A stretch of 64,000 bases of DNA from Clostridiales bacterium (GCA_022508245.1 JAFLVO010000001.1:496001-560000), one strand, 5' to 3'; counted from the first letter of the stretch, positions 8,673 to 17,518 are shown. Notes: generated from the sequence alone by a model not told the origin. Translations and numbers: made by a program.

Positions 8673-10019
8673 ATGAATTACGTAGAAAAAGTACTTGAAA
8701 ATTTAAAGAACAAAAACCCCAACGAACCTGAATTCCTTCAGGCGGCAACAGAAATCCTTCATGGACTTAAACCTGTGTTCGAAAAACATCCCGAGTATGA
8801 GGCAGCTGCGCTTTTGGAGCGCTTTGTCGAGCCTGAGCGCGTTGTTATGTTCCGCGTTCCCTGGGTGGACGACAAGGGTAAAGTGCAGGTTAACAAGGGC
8901 TACCGCGTGCAATATAACAGTGCTATCGGTCCTTACAAGGGCGGACTTCGTTTCCACCCGTCCGTGAACCTTTCCATTATGAAGTTTCTTGCACTTGAGC
9001 AAATCCTGAAGAATAGCCTTACAAGCCTTCCTATAGGCGGTGGCAAAGGCGGCTCGGATTTCGATCCTAGAGGCAAGTCCGATAATGAAATTATGCGCTT
9101 TTGTCAAAGCTTTATGACAGAGCTCTACCGTCACATTACGCCCGACCGCGACGTTCCCGCAGGCGACATCGGCGTAGGTGGCAGAGAAATCGGATATCTT
9201 TTCGGTCAGTACAAGAGAATCGTCGGTGAATACAAAAACGGCGTTTTGACCGGAAAGGGAATATCGTTCGGCGGCTCGCTTATCAGACCGGAGGCAACGG
9301 GCTTCGGCGCTACTTACTTCCTTGTTGAAGTTCTCAAACATCAGGGCGAGAACATCAAGGGAAAGACCTTTGCACTTTCCGGTTTCGGCAACGTTTCTTG
9401 GGGTGCGGCTCTTAAGATTACCGAGCTTGGCGGTAAGGTTCTTTGCATTTCCGGACCCGACGGCTATGTTAGTGTTCCCAACGGCATGACCAAAGAGATG
9501 ATCGACTACATGCTCGTTATGCGTAGCTCGGGACGCGACAAGGTGCAGGATTTGGCTGATAAGTTCGCAGGCACTACATTTGTCGCAGGCAAGAAGCCTT
9601 GGGGCAACGTCAAGGCGGACATCTATATGCCTTGCGCAACGCAAAATGAAATTCTTATCGCCGATGCAGAGGCGATCGTAAAGATGGGTATCAAGATTGT
9701 CAACGAAGTTTCCAATATGCCTACCACCAACGAGGCTATGGCTTACCTTCAGGAACACGGTGTTCTTGTTTGCCCTAGTAAGGCAGTTAACGCCGGCGGA
9801 GTTGCCGTTTCCGCACTCGAAATGTCTCAGAACAGCGAAAGACTCTCCTGGTCTGAAGAGGAAGTTGACGCGAAGCTCAAAGGCATTATGGCCAACATCC
9901 ATGCGCAAATCGCTAAGGCATGTGAGGAATACAATCTCGGCTATAATTTAGTTGCCGGTGCAAACATCGCAGGCTTTAAAAAGGTTGCAGAGGCTATGAT
10001 GGCTCAAGGCATCGTTTAA
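8673..10019 (+). CDS. gdhA: Glutamate dehydrogenase, hexameric type (probably NADP-specific)
   Basis: Reversibly aminates 2-oxoglutarate to glutamate in the cytoplasm. It has the 448-residue length of the small hexameric class. Substrate-binding segments include GPYKGGLRFHP and LPIGGGKGGSDFDPRGKSD (catalytic Lys region); DVPAGDIGVGGREIGYLFG follows. The dinucleotide fold has SGFGNVSWGA near residues 240-250. AAAGGAAAGG precedes the ATG. The class is mostly NADPH-linked and assimilatory, but cofactor preference is not certain from sequence. In an amino-acid fermenter it may recycle 2-oxoglutarate for transaminases such as IlvE. Confidence 0.96.
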   Translation: MNYVEKVLENLKNKNPNEPEFLQAATEILHGLKPVFEKHPEYEAAALLERFVEPERVVMFRVPWVDDKGKVQVNKGYRVQYNSAIGPYKGGLRFHPSVNLSIMKFLALEQILKNSLTSLPIGGGKGGSDFDPRGKSDNEIMRFCQSFMTELYRHITPDRDVPAGDIGVGGREIGYLFGQYKRIVGEYKNGVLTGKGISFGGSLIRPEATGFGATYFLVEVLKHQGENIKGKTFALSGFGNVSWGAALKITELGGKVLCISGPDGYVSVPNGMTKEMIDYMLVMRSSGRDKVQDLADKFAGTTFVAGKKPWGNVKADIYMPCATQNEILIADAEAIVKMGIKIVNEVSNMPTTNEAMAYLQEHGVLVCPSKAVNAGGVAVSALEMSQNSERLSWSEEEVDAKLKGIMANIHAQIAKACEEYNLGYNLVAGANIAGFKKVAEAMMAQGIV

Positions 10020-10031
10020 TAAGTTTTACAG

Positions 10032-10060
10032 TATCCCGCCAAGTGCGGGATATTTTTTTA
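10032..10060 (+). terminator. Terminator of gdhA
   Basis: Stem TATCCCGC / GCGGGATA with a 5-nt loop, followed by seven Ts. Confidence 0.85.
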
Positions 10061-10090
10061 TACGGCGCAAACTTTTGCGCCGTATTTTTT
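10061..10090 (+). terminator. Second, tandem terminator downstream of gdhA
   Basis: Stem TACGGCGCAAA / TTTGCGCCGTA almost without loop bases, then TTTTTT. It directly abuts the first terminator and insulates the next promoter. Confidence 0.75.
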
Positions 10091-10091
10091 G

Positions 10092-10132
10092 TTGACATAA
10101 CAAACTTATAGTGTTATATTAAAACAAATGTT
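10092..10132 (+). promoter_or_regulatory. Promoter with TetR-like operators for the second TetR/ABC module
   Basis: TTGACA (10092-10097), 17 bases, TATATT (10115-10120). ATAACA (10097-10102) and TGTTAT (10112-10117) form an inverted pair around the promoter core, and AACA-AA-TGTT (10123-10132) lies just downstream. These half-sites match those of the first module at 4764-4793. Confidence 0.65.
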
Positions 10133-10165
10133 GCAAAACATTAGTTTTAAATAAAAGGAGTAATT

Positions 10166-10747
10166 ATGCCTCCCAAAGCTAAATTTTCAAAAGAAGAGAT
10201 AATAAGCGCCGCACTGTCTATAGTGGAGGAAAGAGGTAAAGAAGGTCTTACCGCCCGCTCACTCGGCGAAAAACTCGGTAGCTCCGCACGCCCTATTTTC
10301 AGCGTGTTCAAAAGTATGGATGAGGTGCAAATCGGGGTTGAAACTAGTGCAAAAAAACTATATAAGCAGTACGTGGACAAAGGTCTTTCACAACCGCTTG
10401 CTTTCAAAGGTGTGGGAGAGGCTTATATAAATTTTGCGGGTGAACACCCCAAACTATTCAGACTGCTCTTTATGAGCGAACAGACAAGTTGTCCCTCTTT
10501 GAATAACGTACTTCCCGTAATAGAAGAAAGCTACGAGGCAATTTTAAAATCTATTACCGACGGCTACGGATTAAGTCGTGAAAATGCAAATAAGCTGTAC
10601 GTGCATCTTTGGACGTATTCACACGGGATAGCCGTTTTAAAGGCAACTAAAGTCTGCGCTTTCTCAAACGAAGAAATATCTTTAATGCTTACAGAAGTAT
10701 TTAAGGGGCTTTTGATAAGCTACAAAATGGAGGGGAGAGATGATTGA
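10166..10747 (+). CDS. TetR-family repressor with WHG-type C-terminal domain (second copy)
   Basis: Probable repressor of the LolD/FtsX-like exporter that follows. The N-terminal HTH is near residues 10-50 (LTARSLGEKLGSSARPIFSVF) and the C-terminal half has LWTYSHGIA near residue 155, the same WHG signature as the first TetR. The two proteins align along their length (GYGL...LHVEMW versus GYGL...LYVHLW) and look like distant paralogues. AAAGGAG precedes the ATG. The stop overlaps the ATPase start by 8 bases, so the operon is translationally coupled. Confidence 0.88.
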   Translation: MPPKAKFSKEEIISAALSIVEERGKEGLTARSLGEKLGSSARPIFSVFKSMDEVQIGVETSAKKLYKQYVDKGLSQPLAFKGVGEAYINFAGEHPKLFRLLFMSEQTSCPSLNNVLPVIEESYEAILKSITDGYGLSRENANKLYVHLWTYSHGIAVLKATKVCAFSNEEISLMLTEVFKGLLISYKMEGRDD

Positions 10748-11426
10748 AGTCAAAGACGTTAAAAAGTCTTTTAACGGTGGCACAGTTGAAGTTCTGAAAG
10801 GAATATCTTTGAGCATTAAGGACGGCGAATTTTTAGCCGTACTTGGCGCTTCGGGTTCGGGCAAATCTACCGCTCTCAACGTTATTTCGGGGTTGGAGCG
10901 TGCAGACGCCGGTGAAATTTTTTACGGAGATTGCAACATAAGTAATTTAACGGATAAGCAGTTGACCGAGTTCAGACGCAAAAACGTGGGCTTCGTTTTT
11001 CAGCGTTATTATCTCTTGTCACATCTCAGCGTGAACAGTAATGTAAGAATGGGAGCAGACCTGGTCGGTAATAAAAACTATCTTGAATTTATAGAGGCAG
11101 TAGGGCTCAAAGACAAACTTAAATGCAAACCCGCCACGCTTTCAGGCGGGGAGCAGCAGAGAGTGTGCATAGCTCGCGCTCTCGCTAAAAATCCGTACGT
11201 TTTATTTCTAGACGAACCTACGGGTGCACTTGACGAAGAAACGGGACGGAGCGTGCTCGACTATATTTTAAAGCTCAAAAAAGATCGCGGATTTACTATG
11301 ATTATGGTAACTCACAACCGCAATATAGCTGAAACGGCGGACAGGGTGATATGTATGAACAGCGGGAAAATTGTCGACGAATATTCCGTTTTGAATCCTA
11401 AATCGGCGTATGAAATAGGTTGGTAA
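10740..11426 (+). CDS. ABC transporter ATP-binding protein, LolD/MacB-like
   Basis: ATPase of the FtsX-type transporter. At 228 residues it is a minimal nucleotide-binding domain: Walker [10 protein letters not shown] near 36-44, Q-loop FVFQRYYLL, signature LSGGEQQRV, Walker [18 protein letters not shown] and H-loop MVTHN. The FVFQ and LDEPTGALD wording is characteristic of the MacB/LolD/FtsE group, whose members in Bacillota usually serve peptide-antibiotic resistance or sensing. It begins inside the end of the TetR gene and is followed at one base by the permease. Confidence 0.92.
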   Translation: MIEVKDVKKSFNGGTVEVLKGISLSIKDGEFLAVLGASGSGKSTALNVISGLERADAGEIFYGDCNISNLTDKQLTEFRRKNVGFVFQRYYLLSHLSVNSNVRMGADLVGNKNYLEFIEAVGLKDKLKCKPATLSGGEQQRVCIARALAKNPYVLFLDEPTGALDEETGRSVLDYILKLKKDRGFTMIMVTHNRNIAETADRVICMNSGKIVDEYSVLNPKSAYEIGW

Positions 11427-11427
11427 T

Positions 11428-12558
11428 ATGATAATCAGCATAAAAGATTTATTAAGGCTCTTGGGAATTTCAATAGTTTGCTGTTGTGCTGTATTCGTGT
11501 GTACGTTTATGCTCAATTTCTATATTGATGCAAACAATCTGTCGGATATTCCCGCTGAATTGCAACCGCTGTACGAAGCTCAGCTTTTAACCGCAAAATT
11601 TACTTCATCAATTTCGGGCGGCTTTCTCGGTGTAATTGCCGTAGTTATGCTTCTTTTCTATATCAGGTTGTTTATTTACTCGCATAGCGTTCAGCTTGGA
11701 ATTTTGAAGGCAATGGGGTATTCGAATATAAAACTTGCGTTTAAATTCTGGGTTTTCGGGCTAAGTGTATTCGTCGGCTCCGCAGCAGGCTTTATATTGG
11801 GTTTTGCGTTTATGCCTATGATTTACGACGGTTTGACAGTGGATGGGCTTTCCGAAATTGCAATAAATTTTCATCCGATATTATTTATTGCTCTTGTGGT
11901 TGCACCAACCGCAATTTATGGCGTTCTTGCCTGCTTTTTTGCAGTTTTATCGCTAAGAAAACCCGCAGGGGAGCTTATGCGTGGCAGGAGCGAAAAATTT
12001 AAAAAAACAAAGAACGAAAAGAGTAAGAACAGACCTTTTCTTAAAGAAATGTTTATTAAAAGTGTGACGACGAAAAAGCTTTTGACTATCTTTATTACTT
12101 TCGGGGCTTTTTGCTTTTCTGCAATGGTGCAGATGGCGTTTTCAATGAAAGCGCTGTCTGCGGATTCATTTGCCGAAATTATACTCGTGATAGGACTTGT
12201 TCTTACGGTTGTAGTATCTTTTATGTCGGTAACTTCTCTAATTAATGCCAACACAGAAAATATTTCTATAATGCGGGCTTTGGGTTACAGCCTCAAAGAA
12301 TGTGTATTTTCCGTTTTGGGCGGTTTTATTCCGTTTTTGTTTATCGGTTTTGCACTGGGAACCGTGTATCAGTTCGGACTTCTGTCTTTAATGGTAAATA
12401 TCGTTTTTGCAGACGTTGAAAAGGTGCTAAACTATACTTTCGACGTGCCCCTTATGTTTATAACGCTTGCGGCGTTTATAGTCTTTTTCGGGAGCGTGAT
12501 TTTTATTTATTCGCTGAAAATCAGCAAAATTTCAGTAAAGCAATCCGCCGTAGATTGA
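11428..12558 (+). CDS. ABC transporter permease, FtsX-like
   Basis: Membrane partner of the preceding ATPase. At 376 residues it shows two FtsX-type repeats of three to four helices: roughly residues 10-30, 60-80, 100-130 and 145-175, then a charged cytoplasmic linker (KKTKNEKSKNR) near 195-205, then helices near 215-235, 250-270, 290-320 and 340-365. The sequences ILKAMGYS and IMRALGYS in the two halves are the usual FtsX coupling motifs. It lacks the large extracytoplasmic domain of MacB or BceB, so it may be a simplified exporter. Substrate unknown. Confidence 0.87.
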   Translation: MIISIKDLLRLLGISIVCCCAVFVCTFMLNFYIDANNLSDIPAELQPLYEAQLLTAKFTSSISGGFLGVIAVVMLLFYIRLFIYSHSVQLGILKAMGYSNIKLAFKFWVFGLSVFVGSAAGFILGFAFMPMIYDGLTVDGLSEIAINFHPILFIALVVAPTAIYGVLACFFAVLSLRKPAGELMRGRSEKFKKTKNEKSKNRPFLKEMFIKSVTTKKLLTIFITFGAFCFSAMVQMAFSMKALSADSFAEIILVIGLVLTVVVSFMSVTSLINANTENISIMRALGYSLKECVFSVLGGFIPFLFIGFALGTVYQFGLLSLMVNIVFADVEKVLNYTFDVPLMFITLAAFIVFFGSVIFIYSLKISKISVKQSAVD

Positions 12559-12581
12559 TAATAAAAATATGTGTACAAGTG

Positions 12582-12610
12582 TTGCAATCTTCATCTACAT
12601 ATGATAAAAT
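12582..12610 (+). promoter_or_regulatory. Predicted promoter of the small membrane-protein gene
   Basis: TTGCAA (12582-12587), 17 bases, TAAAAT (12605-12610), downstream of the FtsX permease stop, so the next gene is probably transcribed separately. Confidence 0.6.
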
Positions 12611-12657
12611 ATTTAGGATAAACTTAAAAACATACTTTTTCATGAAGGAGAGAGAAG

Positions 12658-13179
12658 ATGAACGAAGAGTACAACGAGTATCAATCGGACACGCAAGCTC
12701 CGGTTCCCGGCAATTATTGGAAGGGCGCTTTGGGCATGGTTTTGGGAAGTTTAGTAGGCGGCGGTATATTTATAGGCTTATATATTCTTGGTTATATAGC
12801 TTGGATAGCTCCGCTTGTCGCAGGCTTTTTGGGTTCTTTCCTGTACAGTAAATTCGGCGGCAAAAACGACAAAAATAAAATTATTATCTTATGGGCTGTT
12901 ACATTAGTTGTTATGGCAATCGCCATTATAACTGCTATATTGTTGGGCGCATATATCGAAGTTAATAAAGTTATTGAAGAAAATGGTTATGATGATGTTA
13001 ATTTCTTTGAAATTTTTACCTTTCTGATGGCAACCAATCAGGAAGTTCGTAATGCAGTTTTGTTGGATTCAATTTTAGGGGCGATATTCATGGTCGGTGT
13101 AGACGCATATATGACTTTCGTCATTATTAAATCTCAAAAGAATAGCCGTGTAAATTCATCAAATATAGAAGGGCAATAA
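12658..13179 (+). CDS. Four-helix membrane protein, unknown function
   Basis: A 173-residue protein I do not recognise. Residues 1-20 are hydrophilic. Two glycine-rich hydrophobic stretches follow (near 23-45, MVLGSLVGGGIFIGLYILGY, and 48-65), then a short lysine-rich loop (GGKNDKNK), a third helix near 75-98 and a fourth near 140-160, with a polar C-terminus. AAGGAGAGAG precedes the ATG. It has its own promoter and a hairpin behind it, so it forms a single-gene unit between the exporter and upp. Confidence 0.75.
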   Translation: MNEEYNEYQSDTQAPVPGNYWKGALGMVLGSLVGGGIFIGLYILGYIAWIAPLVAGFLGSFLYSKFGGKNDKNKIIILWAVTLVVMAIAIITAILLGAYIEVNKVIEENGYDDVNFFEIFTFLMATNQEVRNAVLLDSILGAIFMVGVDAYMTFVIIKSQKNSRVNSSNIEGQ

Positions 13180-13183
13180 AATT

Positions 13184-13207
13184 ATATCCCGTCTTTTGAC
13201 GGGATAT
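13184..13207 (+). terminator. Hairpin after the membrane-protein gene
   Basis: Ten-bp stem ATATCCCGTC / GACGGGATAT with a TTTT loop. No clear T tract follows, so termination efficiency is uncertain. Confidence 0.5.
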
Positions 13208-13256
13208 TATAATGCTCTTTAATATATCTGAAATAAAAAAGAAGAGGTAACAGAAA

Positions 13257-13895
13257 ATGAATAAGTATAACAACGTGTTTATTTTTGACCATCCGCTTAT
13301 TAAGCACAAGGTAGCAATTCTCCGTGATAAGGCTACGGAAATGAAAAAATTCCGTGAACTTATCGAGGAAATTACTACGATTATGACGTATGAGAGTATG
13401 CGCGATGTTGAGCTTGTGCCGGTACAAGTTGAAACACCTTTGGAAGTAACAACGCAGTATAAAGTGCCTGAGGACAGTATAGCAATCGTTCCAATTCTTC
13501 GCGCAGGTTTAGGCATGGTTAACGGCGTTCATACGGTGTTTCCCACGGCAAAGGTTGGGCACATAGGCATGTACCGCAACGAGGAGACACTTGAACCCTG
13601 CGAATACTACTGCAAACTGCCCGACGGGATAGAGAATAAGACGGTATTTTTGGTGGATCCAATGCTTGCAACGGGCGGCTCGGCTTGCGATGCACTTACG
13701 GCACTTAAAAAACGCGGCTGTAAGAAAATTAAATTTATGGCAATAATTGCCGCTCCCGTAGGAGTAGAAAAGGTTGCTACGACTCATCCCGACGTAACAA
13801 TATATATTTCCACTTTGGATAGGGAACTCAACGAAAACGGCTATATTCTTCCCGGACTCGGCGATGCCGGCGACAGACTTTTCGGCACTAAATAA
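13257..13895 (+). CDS. upp: Uracil phosphoribosyltransferase
   Basis: Salvages uracil with PRPP to UMP in the cytoplasm. The family signatures are present: DHPLIKHKVAILRDK at the N-terminus, PILRAGLGMVNG near the uracil and PRPP sites, the PRPP loop VDPMLATGGSA near residue 135, and the C-terminal PGLGDAGDRLFGTK. Length 212 fits the family. GAGGT precedes the ATG. It stands alone between hairpins. Confidence 0.97.
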   Translation: MNKYNNVFIFDHPLIKHKVAILRDKATEMKKFRELIEEITTIMTYESMRDVELVPVQVETPLEVTTQYKVPEDSIAIVPILRAGLGMVNGVHTVFPTAKVGHIGMYRNEETLEPCEYYCKLPDGIENKTVFLVDPMLATGGSACDALTALKKRGCKKIKFMAIIAAPVGVEKVATTHPDVTIYISTLDRELNENGYILPGLGDAGDRLFGTK

Positions 13896-13905
13896 TTTCA
13901 AAATG

Positions 13906-13937
13906 AATAACGACCTCTTAACGGGGTCGTTATTTTG
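13906..13937 (+). terminator. Terminator of upp
   Basis: Stem AATAACGACC / GGTCGTTATT with a 9-nt loop and a following TTTTG. Confidence 0.75.
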
Positions 13938-13988
13938 TATTAAGGGGATAATAAGCAGATAAAATTATTGTGATGCGAAAAAAAGATT

Positions 13989-14189
13989 TTAATCTATTAA
14001 ACCTAATAAATAGTCAACGGATTCTCCGAAAAATTTTGACAATTTAATGAGTGCAGAGGCAGTCGGCTCCGTTTTATCAAGTTCCCACTTTGCTATTGCT
14101 GATTGGCTGATTTTTGTCAATTGAGCCAGCTCCATTTGACTGATATTTTTTTCCGTGCGCAATTCTTTTAATCTTTCACTGAATGTCAT
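13989..14189 (-). CDS. XRE-family helix-turn-helix regulator, minimal
   Basis: A 66-residue protein that is only a Cro/C1-type HTH domain. It starts FSERLKELRTEKNISQMELAQLTKISQSAIAKWE, with the recognition helix near residues 28-37, and ends with FFGESVDYLLG, a common XRE closing segment. There is no ligand domain, so it probably acts as a simple dimeric repressor. It is divergent from the membrane-protein gene at 14346, and the shared region has a palindromic operator. A TAAAAT sits 6 bases upstream of its ATG on the minus strand with no clear SD, so the message may be leaderless. Confidence 0.85.
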   Translation of the reverse strand: MTFSERLKELRTEKNISQMELAQLTKISQSAIAKWELDKTEPTASALIKLSKFFGESVDYLLGLID

Positions 14190-14220
14190 ACCCTAATTTT
14201 ATGCAATTCAAGTAAAAAAA

Positions 14221-14252
14221 GACTTGACAAGTCAAATAAGACTTGTTAAAAT
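14221..14252 (+). promoter_or_regulatory. Promoter and XRE operator of the membrane-protein gene
   Basis: TTGACA (14224-14229), 17 bases, TAAAAT (14247-14252). A perfect palindrome GACTTG-A-CAAGTC (14221-14233) covers the -35, and a further half-site GACTTG (14240-14245) lies 19 bp on, next to the -10. The adjacent XRE protein is the likely binder (inference). Confidence 0.7.
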
Positions 14253-14345
14253 TTAAATCGAGATAGCAAATCAGTCAATTTACAATACTTATTAGCTTGA
14301 CTTTAAAAATTTTAAGATTTACAATTTATTTAAGGGAGAGAATTT

Positions 14346-14828
14346 ATGAAATCAGTCATCCAACACGAAAGTTTAGGCGAAATCATCTATGAAGAGAGCG
14401 CTTGGACAGGTAGAAAGAGCATATCAATAAACGGGCAACAACTCAATAAGATAAAACGCAATGAATTTCAGACTTCGGAAGGGGAGACCGTCACGCTGAA
14501 AGGCAACTACTTTCTTGGAACAACGGCGGTTATCGGAACGGAATCCGTAACATTGACACAGGCTTATAAGTGGTACGAATACGTACTATCAGCTATTCCG
14601 TTTATTTTAGTTATCATTTGGGGAAATTCTGTAGCGCTATGCAGTATTGTTCCAATAGTCGGAGGCGCAATCGGCGGAGGAATAAGTGCACTATTTGTTG
14701 TGGCTAATCTGCTATTGATTAGAAAAGTCAAAAATATCGGCTTAAAAGTTTTAATTCCACTATTAGTAACGGGATTATGCTTTTTGGCTTGTTATCTTAT
14801 TGCACTTGCGATTTTGGCAATTTTATAA
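14346..14828 (+). CDS. Membrane protein controlled by divergent XRE regulator, unknown function
   Basis: A 160-residue protein with a polar N-terminal half (about residues 1-75) followed by three hydrophobic segments near 78-95, 97-123 (glycine-rich, GGAIGGGISALFVV) and 133-158. The N-terminal part has alternating beta-type hydrophobicity (GRKSISINGQQLNKI) and could be a small beta domain. GGGAGAG precedes the ATG. I cannot name the family. The operator-controlled arrangement suggests expression only under a specific condition. Confidence 0.75.
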   Translation: MKSVIQHESLGEIIYEESAWTGRKSISINGQQLNKIKRNEFQTSEGETVTLKGNYFLGTTAVIGTESVTLTQAYKWYEYVLSAIPFILVIIWGNSVALCSIVPIVGGAIGGGISALFVVANLLLIRKVKNIGLKVLIPLLVTGLCFLACYLIALAILAIL

Positions 14829-14915
14829 TTTTGCACAGATAAATATATTATGTGAAACTCTCTGCAGGACTATGATAACGTAGTTGTCTTAGGTTTGAAT
14901 ATTACAGGAAGAAAC

Positions 14916-14952
14916 AAAAAGTGCCTCGGGCAAATTGCCCAAGGCACTTTTT
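14916..14952. terminator. Bidirectional terminator between the membrane-protein gene and kbl
   Basis: Long stem AAAAAGTGCCT-C-GGGCAA with its complement TTGCCC-A-AGGCACTTTTT, one C/A mismatch and a one-base loop core. A and T flanks serve both convergent genes. Confidence 0.85.
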
Positions 14953-14981
14953 AGTTTGCCAATTAAAAGCAAGTTAAACAC

Positions 14982-16190
14982 TTATTTATTTTTCGCCATT
15001 TCTTCGCGTACTTCGATGAAGCATTTAACAATATAGTCCAAATCTTCTTTAGTGTGGGCGGCGGAAACCTGCGTGCGGATTCTCGCCTTGCCTTTCGGAA
15101 CCACGGGATAAGAGAATGCGACTACATACACGCCTCTTTCCATCATGCGTCGCGCCATTTCGCCCGCCGTGCGCTCATCGTAGAGCATGATAGGAACGAT
15201 AGGGTGTACGCTGTCGATGATATCGAATTTTGCTTCCGTAAGAAGCTTACGATAGTATTTGGTATTCTCTTCAAGGCGGTCACGAAGCTCTGTAGTTGCT
15301 GACAGCATATCTATAAGCTTCGACGTTGCAACAGCAATTGCGGGAGCCAAAGAATTAGAGAAGAGATATGGTCTGCTTCTTTGACGAAGCAGGGCAATTA
15401 TCTCTTTTCTGCCGGATGTAAAGCCGCCCGAGGCGCCGCCAAGCGCTTTGCCGAAGGTGGAGGTAATAATATCAACTCTGCCCTCGACGCCGCAATATTC
15501 CGCAGTGCCTTTGCCGTGTGCGCCGACAAAGCCCGTAGAATGGCTGTCGTCAACCATTACGAGCGCATTATATTTCTCTGCAAGGTCGCAAATTGCCTTG
15601 AGATTTGCGATAATGCCGTCCATGGAAAACACACCGTCGGTTGCTATAAGCTTGATTCTTGCGCCTTTTTCGTCCGCCTCGATGAGCTTAGCTTCAAGGT
15701 CTGCCATGTCGTTGTTGCGGTAGCGATAGCGCGCCGCCTTGCACAGCCGAATGCCGTCGATAATACTTGCATGGTTGAGCTCGTCGGAGATAATGGCGTC
15801 CTCCGCAGTCAGAATGGTTTCAAACAAACCGCCGTTTGCATCGAAGCAGGAGGAATAGAGAATGGTATCTTCCGTACCGAGGAAGGTGCTGATCTTTTCT
15901 TCAAGCTCCTTGTGAATGTCAAGCGTACCGCAGATGAACCGCACGGACGCACAACCGTAACCGCGGCGCTCATAGCAATTGCGCGCAGCCTCGATGAGTT
16001 CGGGAGAGTCTGCCAGCCCCAAATAGTTGTTGGCGCACATGTTGAGCATCTTCTCCCCGTCCGCCGCAATAATTTTTGCACTCTGCGGGGAAGAGATCAC
16101 ACGCTCGCCCTTGAAGAGTCCGTCAGCCTTGATTTTTTCAACTTCGTCACGATAAAATTGAAGTGCCTGTTTCTGATTCATATCTTTCAC
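14982..16190 (-). CDS. kbl: Glycine C-acetyltransferase (2-amino-3-ketobutyrate CoA ligase)
   Basis: PLP enzyme that cleaves 2-amino-3-ketobutyrate with CoA into glycine and acetyl-CoA, the second step of threonine catabolism. The alpha-oxoamine synthase hallmarks are present: [44 protein letters not shown] and [12 protein letters not shown] with the PLP lysine near residue 240. Length 402 is normal. It lies 14 bases downstream of tdh in one transcription unit. By eye this pair is more GC-rich than its neighbours. Confidence 0.96.
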   Translation of the reverse strand: MKDMNQKQALQFYRDEVEKIKADGLFKGERVISSPQSAKIIAADGEKMLNMCANNYLGLADSPELIEAARNCYERRGYGCASVRFICGTLDIHKELEEKISTFLGTEDTILYSSCFDANGGLFETILTAEDAIISDELNHASIIDGIRLCKAARYRYRNNDMADLEAKLIEADEKGARIKLIATDGVFSMDGIIANLKAICDLAEKYNALVMVDDSHSTGFVGAHGKGTAEYCGVEGRVDIITSTFGKALGGASGGFTSGRKEIIALLRQRSRPYLFSNSLAPAIAVATSKLIDMLSATTELRDRLEENTKYYRKLLTEAKFDIIDSVHPIVPIMLYDERTAGEMARRMMERGVYVVAFSYPVVPKGKARIRTQVSAAHTKEDLDYIVKCFIEVREEMAKNK

Positions 16191-16204
16191 CTATCTTTAT
16201 AAAT

Positions 16205-17248
16205 TTATGCGTGGAGCTTTGTCCAGTCTAGGATGACCTTACCGGATTTCCCGCTGTTCATCGCTTCAAAGCCTTTTTCAAAATCGCGCACGTCAAAGTG
16301 GTGCGTGATGATGGGGGAGATGTCAAGTCCGCCCTCGATCATGGCGGACATCTTGTACCACGTTTCGAACATCTGACGGCCGTAAATACCGCGTATATTC
16401 AGACAACGGAATACAACAGTCTCCCAATTTATTTTCATGTCGTTCTTCGGGATCCCGAGCATGGCGATCTTTCCGCCGTTTACCATATTATCGATCATCT
16501 GGTTGAACGCCACGGCACTGCCCGACATCTCAAGTCCGATGTCAAATCCCTCTCGGATATTCAGCGACGACATGACTGCGCCGAGATCTTCTTTCATCGT
16601 ATTGACGGTCGTTACGCCGAACTTTTTTGCGAGTTCGAGGCGGAAATCGTTGATATCGGTAATTACAGTGTTTCTGGCACCGCAGAATTTTGCGATAGCT
16701 GCAGCCATGATACCAATGGAACCGGCTCCTGTGATAAGGACGTCCTCGCCGACCAGATCGTAAGAAAGCGCGGTATGGGTCGCGTTTCCGAACGGATCAA
16801 AGATAGAATACAGGTCGTCGGAAATGCTATCTACGCACTTCAACACGTTTTTTGCGGGAACTACGAGATACTCGGCAAACGCGCCGTCGCGATTTACACC
16901 GACGCCTTTCGCCTCGCGGCACAGGTGACCCCTACCCGCAAGACAGTTGCGGCAATGTCCGCAGACCACGTGACCTTCGCCGGTCACACGCTCGCCGATG
17001 TGGAACATATCAACATTTTCGCCTATTTCTACAATTTCGCCCACGTATTCATGACCGATAGTCATCGGCGTTTTAATGGTGTTTTGAGACCACTCATCCC
17101 AGTTATAGATATGCAAATCTGTACCGCAGATAGCAGTCTTTTTGATTTTTATTTTTACGTCGTTTTTTCCGACGGTAGGAACGGGGACTTCTCGCATCCA
17201 AAGTCCTGAGGTTGCTTTCTCTTTGACAAGAGCAATCATTTTCTCCAT
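16205..17248 (-). CDS. tdh: L-threonine 3-dehydrogenase, zinc-dependent
   Basis: Oxidises threonine to 2-amino-3-ketobutyrate with NAD, feeding Kbl. The MDR features are clear: [15 protein letters not shown] with the catalytic zinc Cys, GHEYVGE, the structural-zinc cysteines [15 protein letters not shown], and [14 protein letters not shown] as the NAD-binding glycine motif. A longer reading to 17296 adds 16 residues, but an AAGGGAGA SD is placed for the internal ATG at 17248 and family members start there (MIALVKE), so 17248 is chosen (347 aa). It forms an operon with kbl. Confidence 0.95.
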   Translation of the reverse strand: MEKMIALVKEKATSGLWMREVPVPTVGKNDVKIKIKKTAICGTDLHIYNWDEWSQNTIKTPMTIGHEYVGEIVEIGENVDMFHIGERVTGEGHVVCGHCRNCLAGRGHLCREAKGVGVNRDGAFAEYLVVPAKNVLKCVDSISDDLYSIFDPFGNATHTALSYDLVGEDVLITGAGSIGIMAAAIAKFCGARNTVITDINDFRLELAKKFGVTTVNTMKEDLGAVMSSLNIREGFDIGLEMSGSAVAFNQMIDNMVNGGKIAMLGIPKNDMKINWETVVFRCLNIRGIYGRQMFETWYKMSAMIEGGLDISPIITHHFDVRDFEKGFEAMNSGKSGKVILDWTKLHA

Positions 17249-17284
17249 TGACTGATTTCTCCCTTGCGGATAATTTTCATTTGT

Positions 17285-17313
17285 ATTATAACGCAATTTT
17301 AGCGTAATTTCAA
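17285..17313 (-). promoter_or_regulatory. Promoter of tdh-kbl
   Basis: On the minus strand TTGAAA (17308-17313), 17 bases, TATAAT (17285-17290), about 30 bases before the chosen tdh ATG. Confidence 0.75.
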
Positions 17314-17348
17314 GGGACTTTTGAAAAATTGTCAGATTTCTATAAAAA

Positions 17349-17510
17349 AGACCGGTTAGTAGACCTTGTGCTCTTTATGCCCTCACACCGGGAATGCTTT
17401 GTGTCCGCACTTCACGTGAGCCACATAAAGTTACAAAATATAGGTGTGGTACCCTCCGTACAAAAAAACAAACGAAGAGGAGGAGCCCTGGCGCATAAAC
17501 TTCAGTAAAA
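17349..17510. other. Unassigned structured intergenic stretch, possible small RNA
   Basis: The 319-base gap between tdh and ilvE holds no convincing ORF. From 17349 to about 17460 there are nested complementary arms: CTTTATG (17373-17379) with CATAAAG (17424-17430), enclosing CTCAC (17382-17386) with GTGAG (17416-17420). CACACC (17384-17389) can instead pair with GGTGTG (17443-17448), so two folds compete. Read on the plus strand it would end at the hairpin at 17519. Read on the minus strand it carries a CTCCTCCTC stretch (about 17475-17485). No convincing promoter is seen on either strand. I considered 6S RNA by length but could not confirm it. Confidence 0.3.
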
Positions 17511-17518
17511 ACAAAAAG

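Noticed and set aside
8703..9908. A 401-codon open frame on the minus strand, antisense to gdhA
   Set aside because: It lies wholly inside a clear glutamate dehydrogenase gene, shows no family motif and no SD, and is explained by the codon bias of the sense strand.
15381..17209. Long plus-strand open frames opposite kbl and tdh
   Set aside because: Both sense genes have complete enzyme motifs; the antisense frames have cysteine/histidine-rich random-looking translations.
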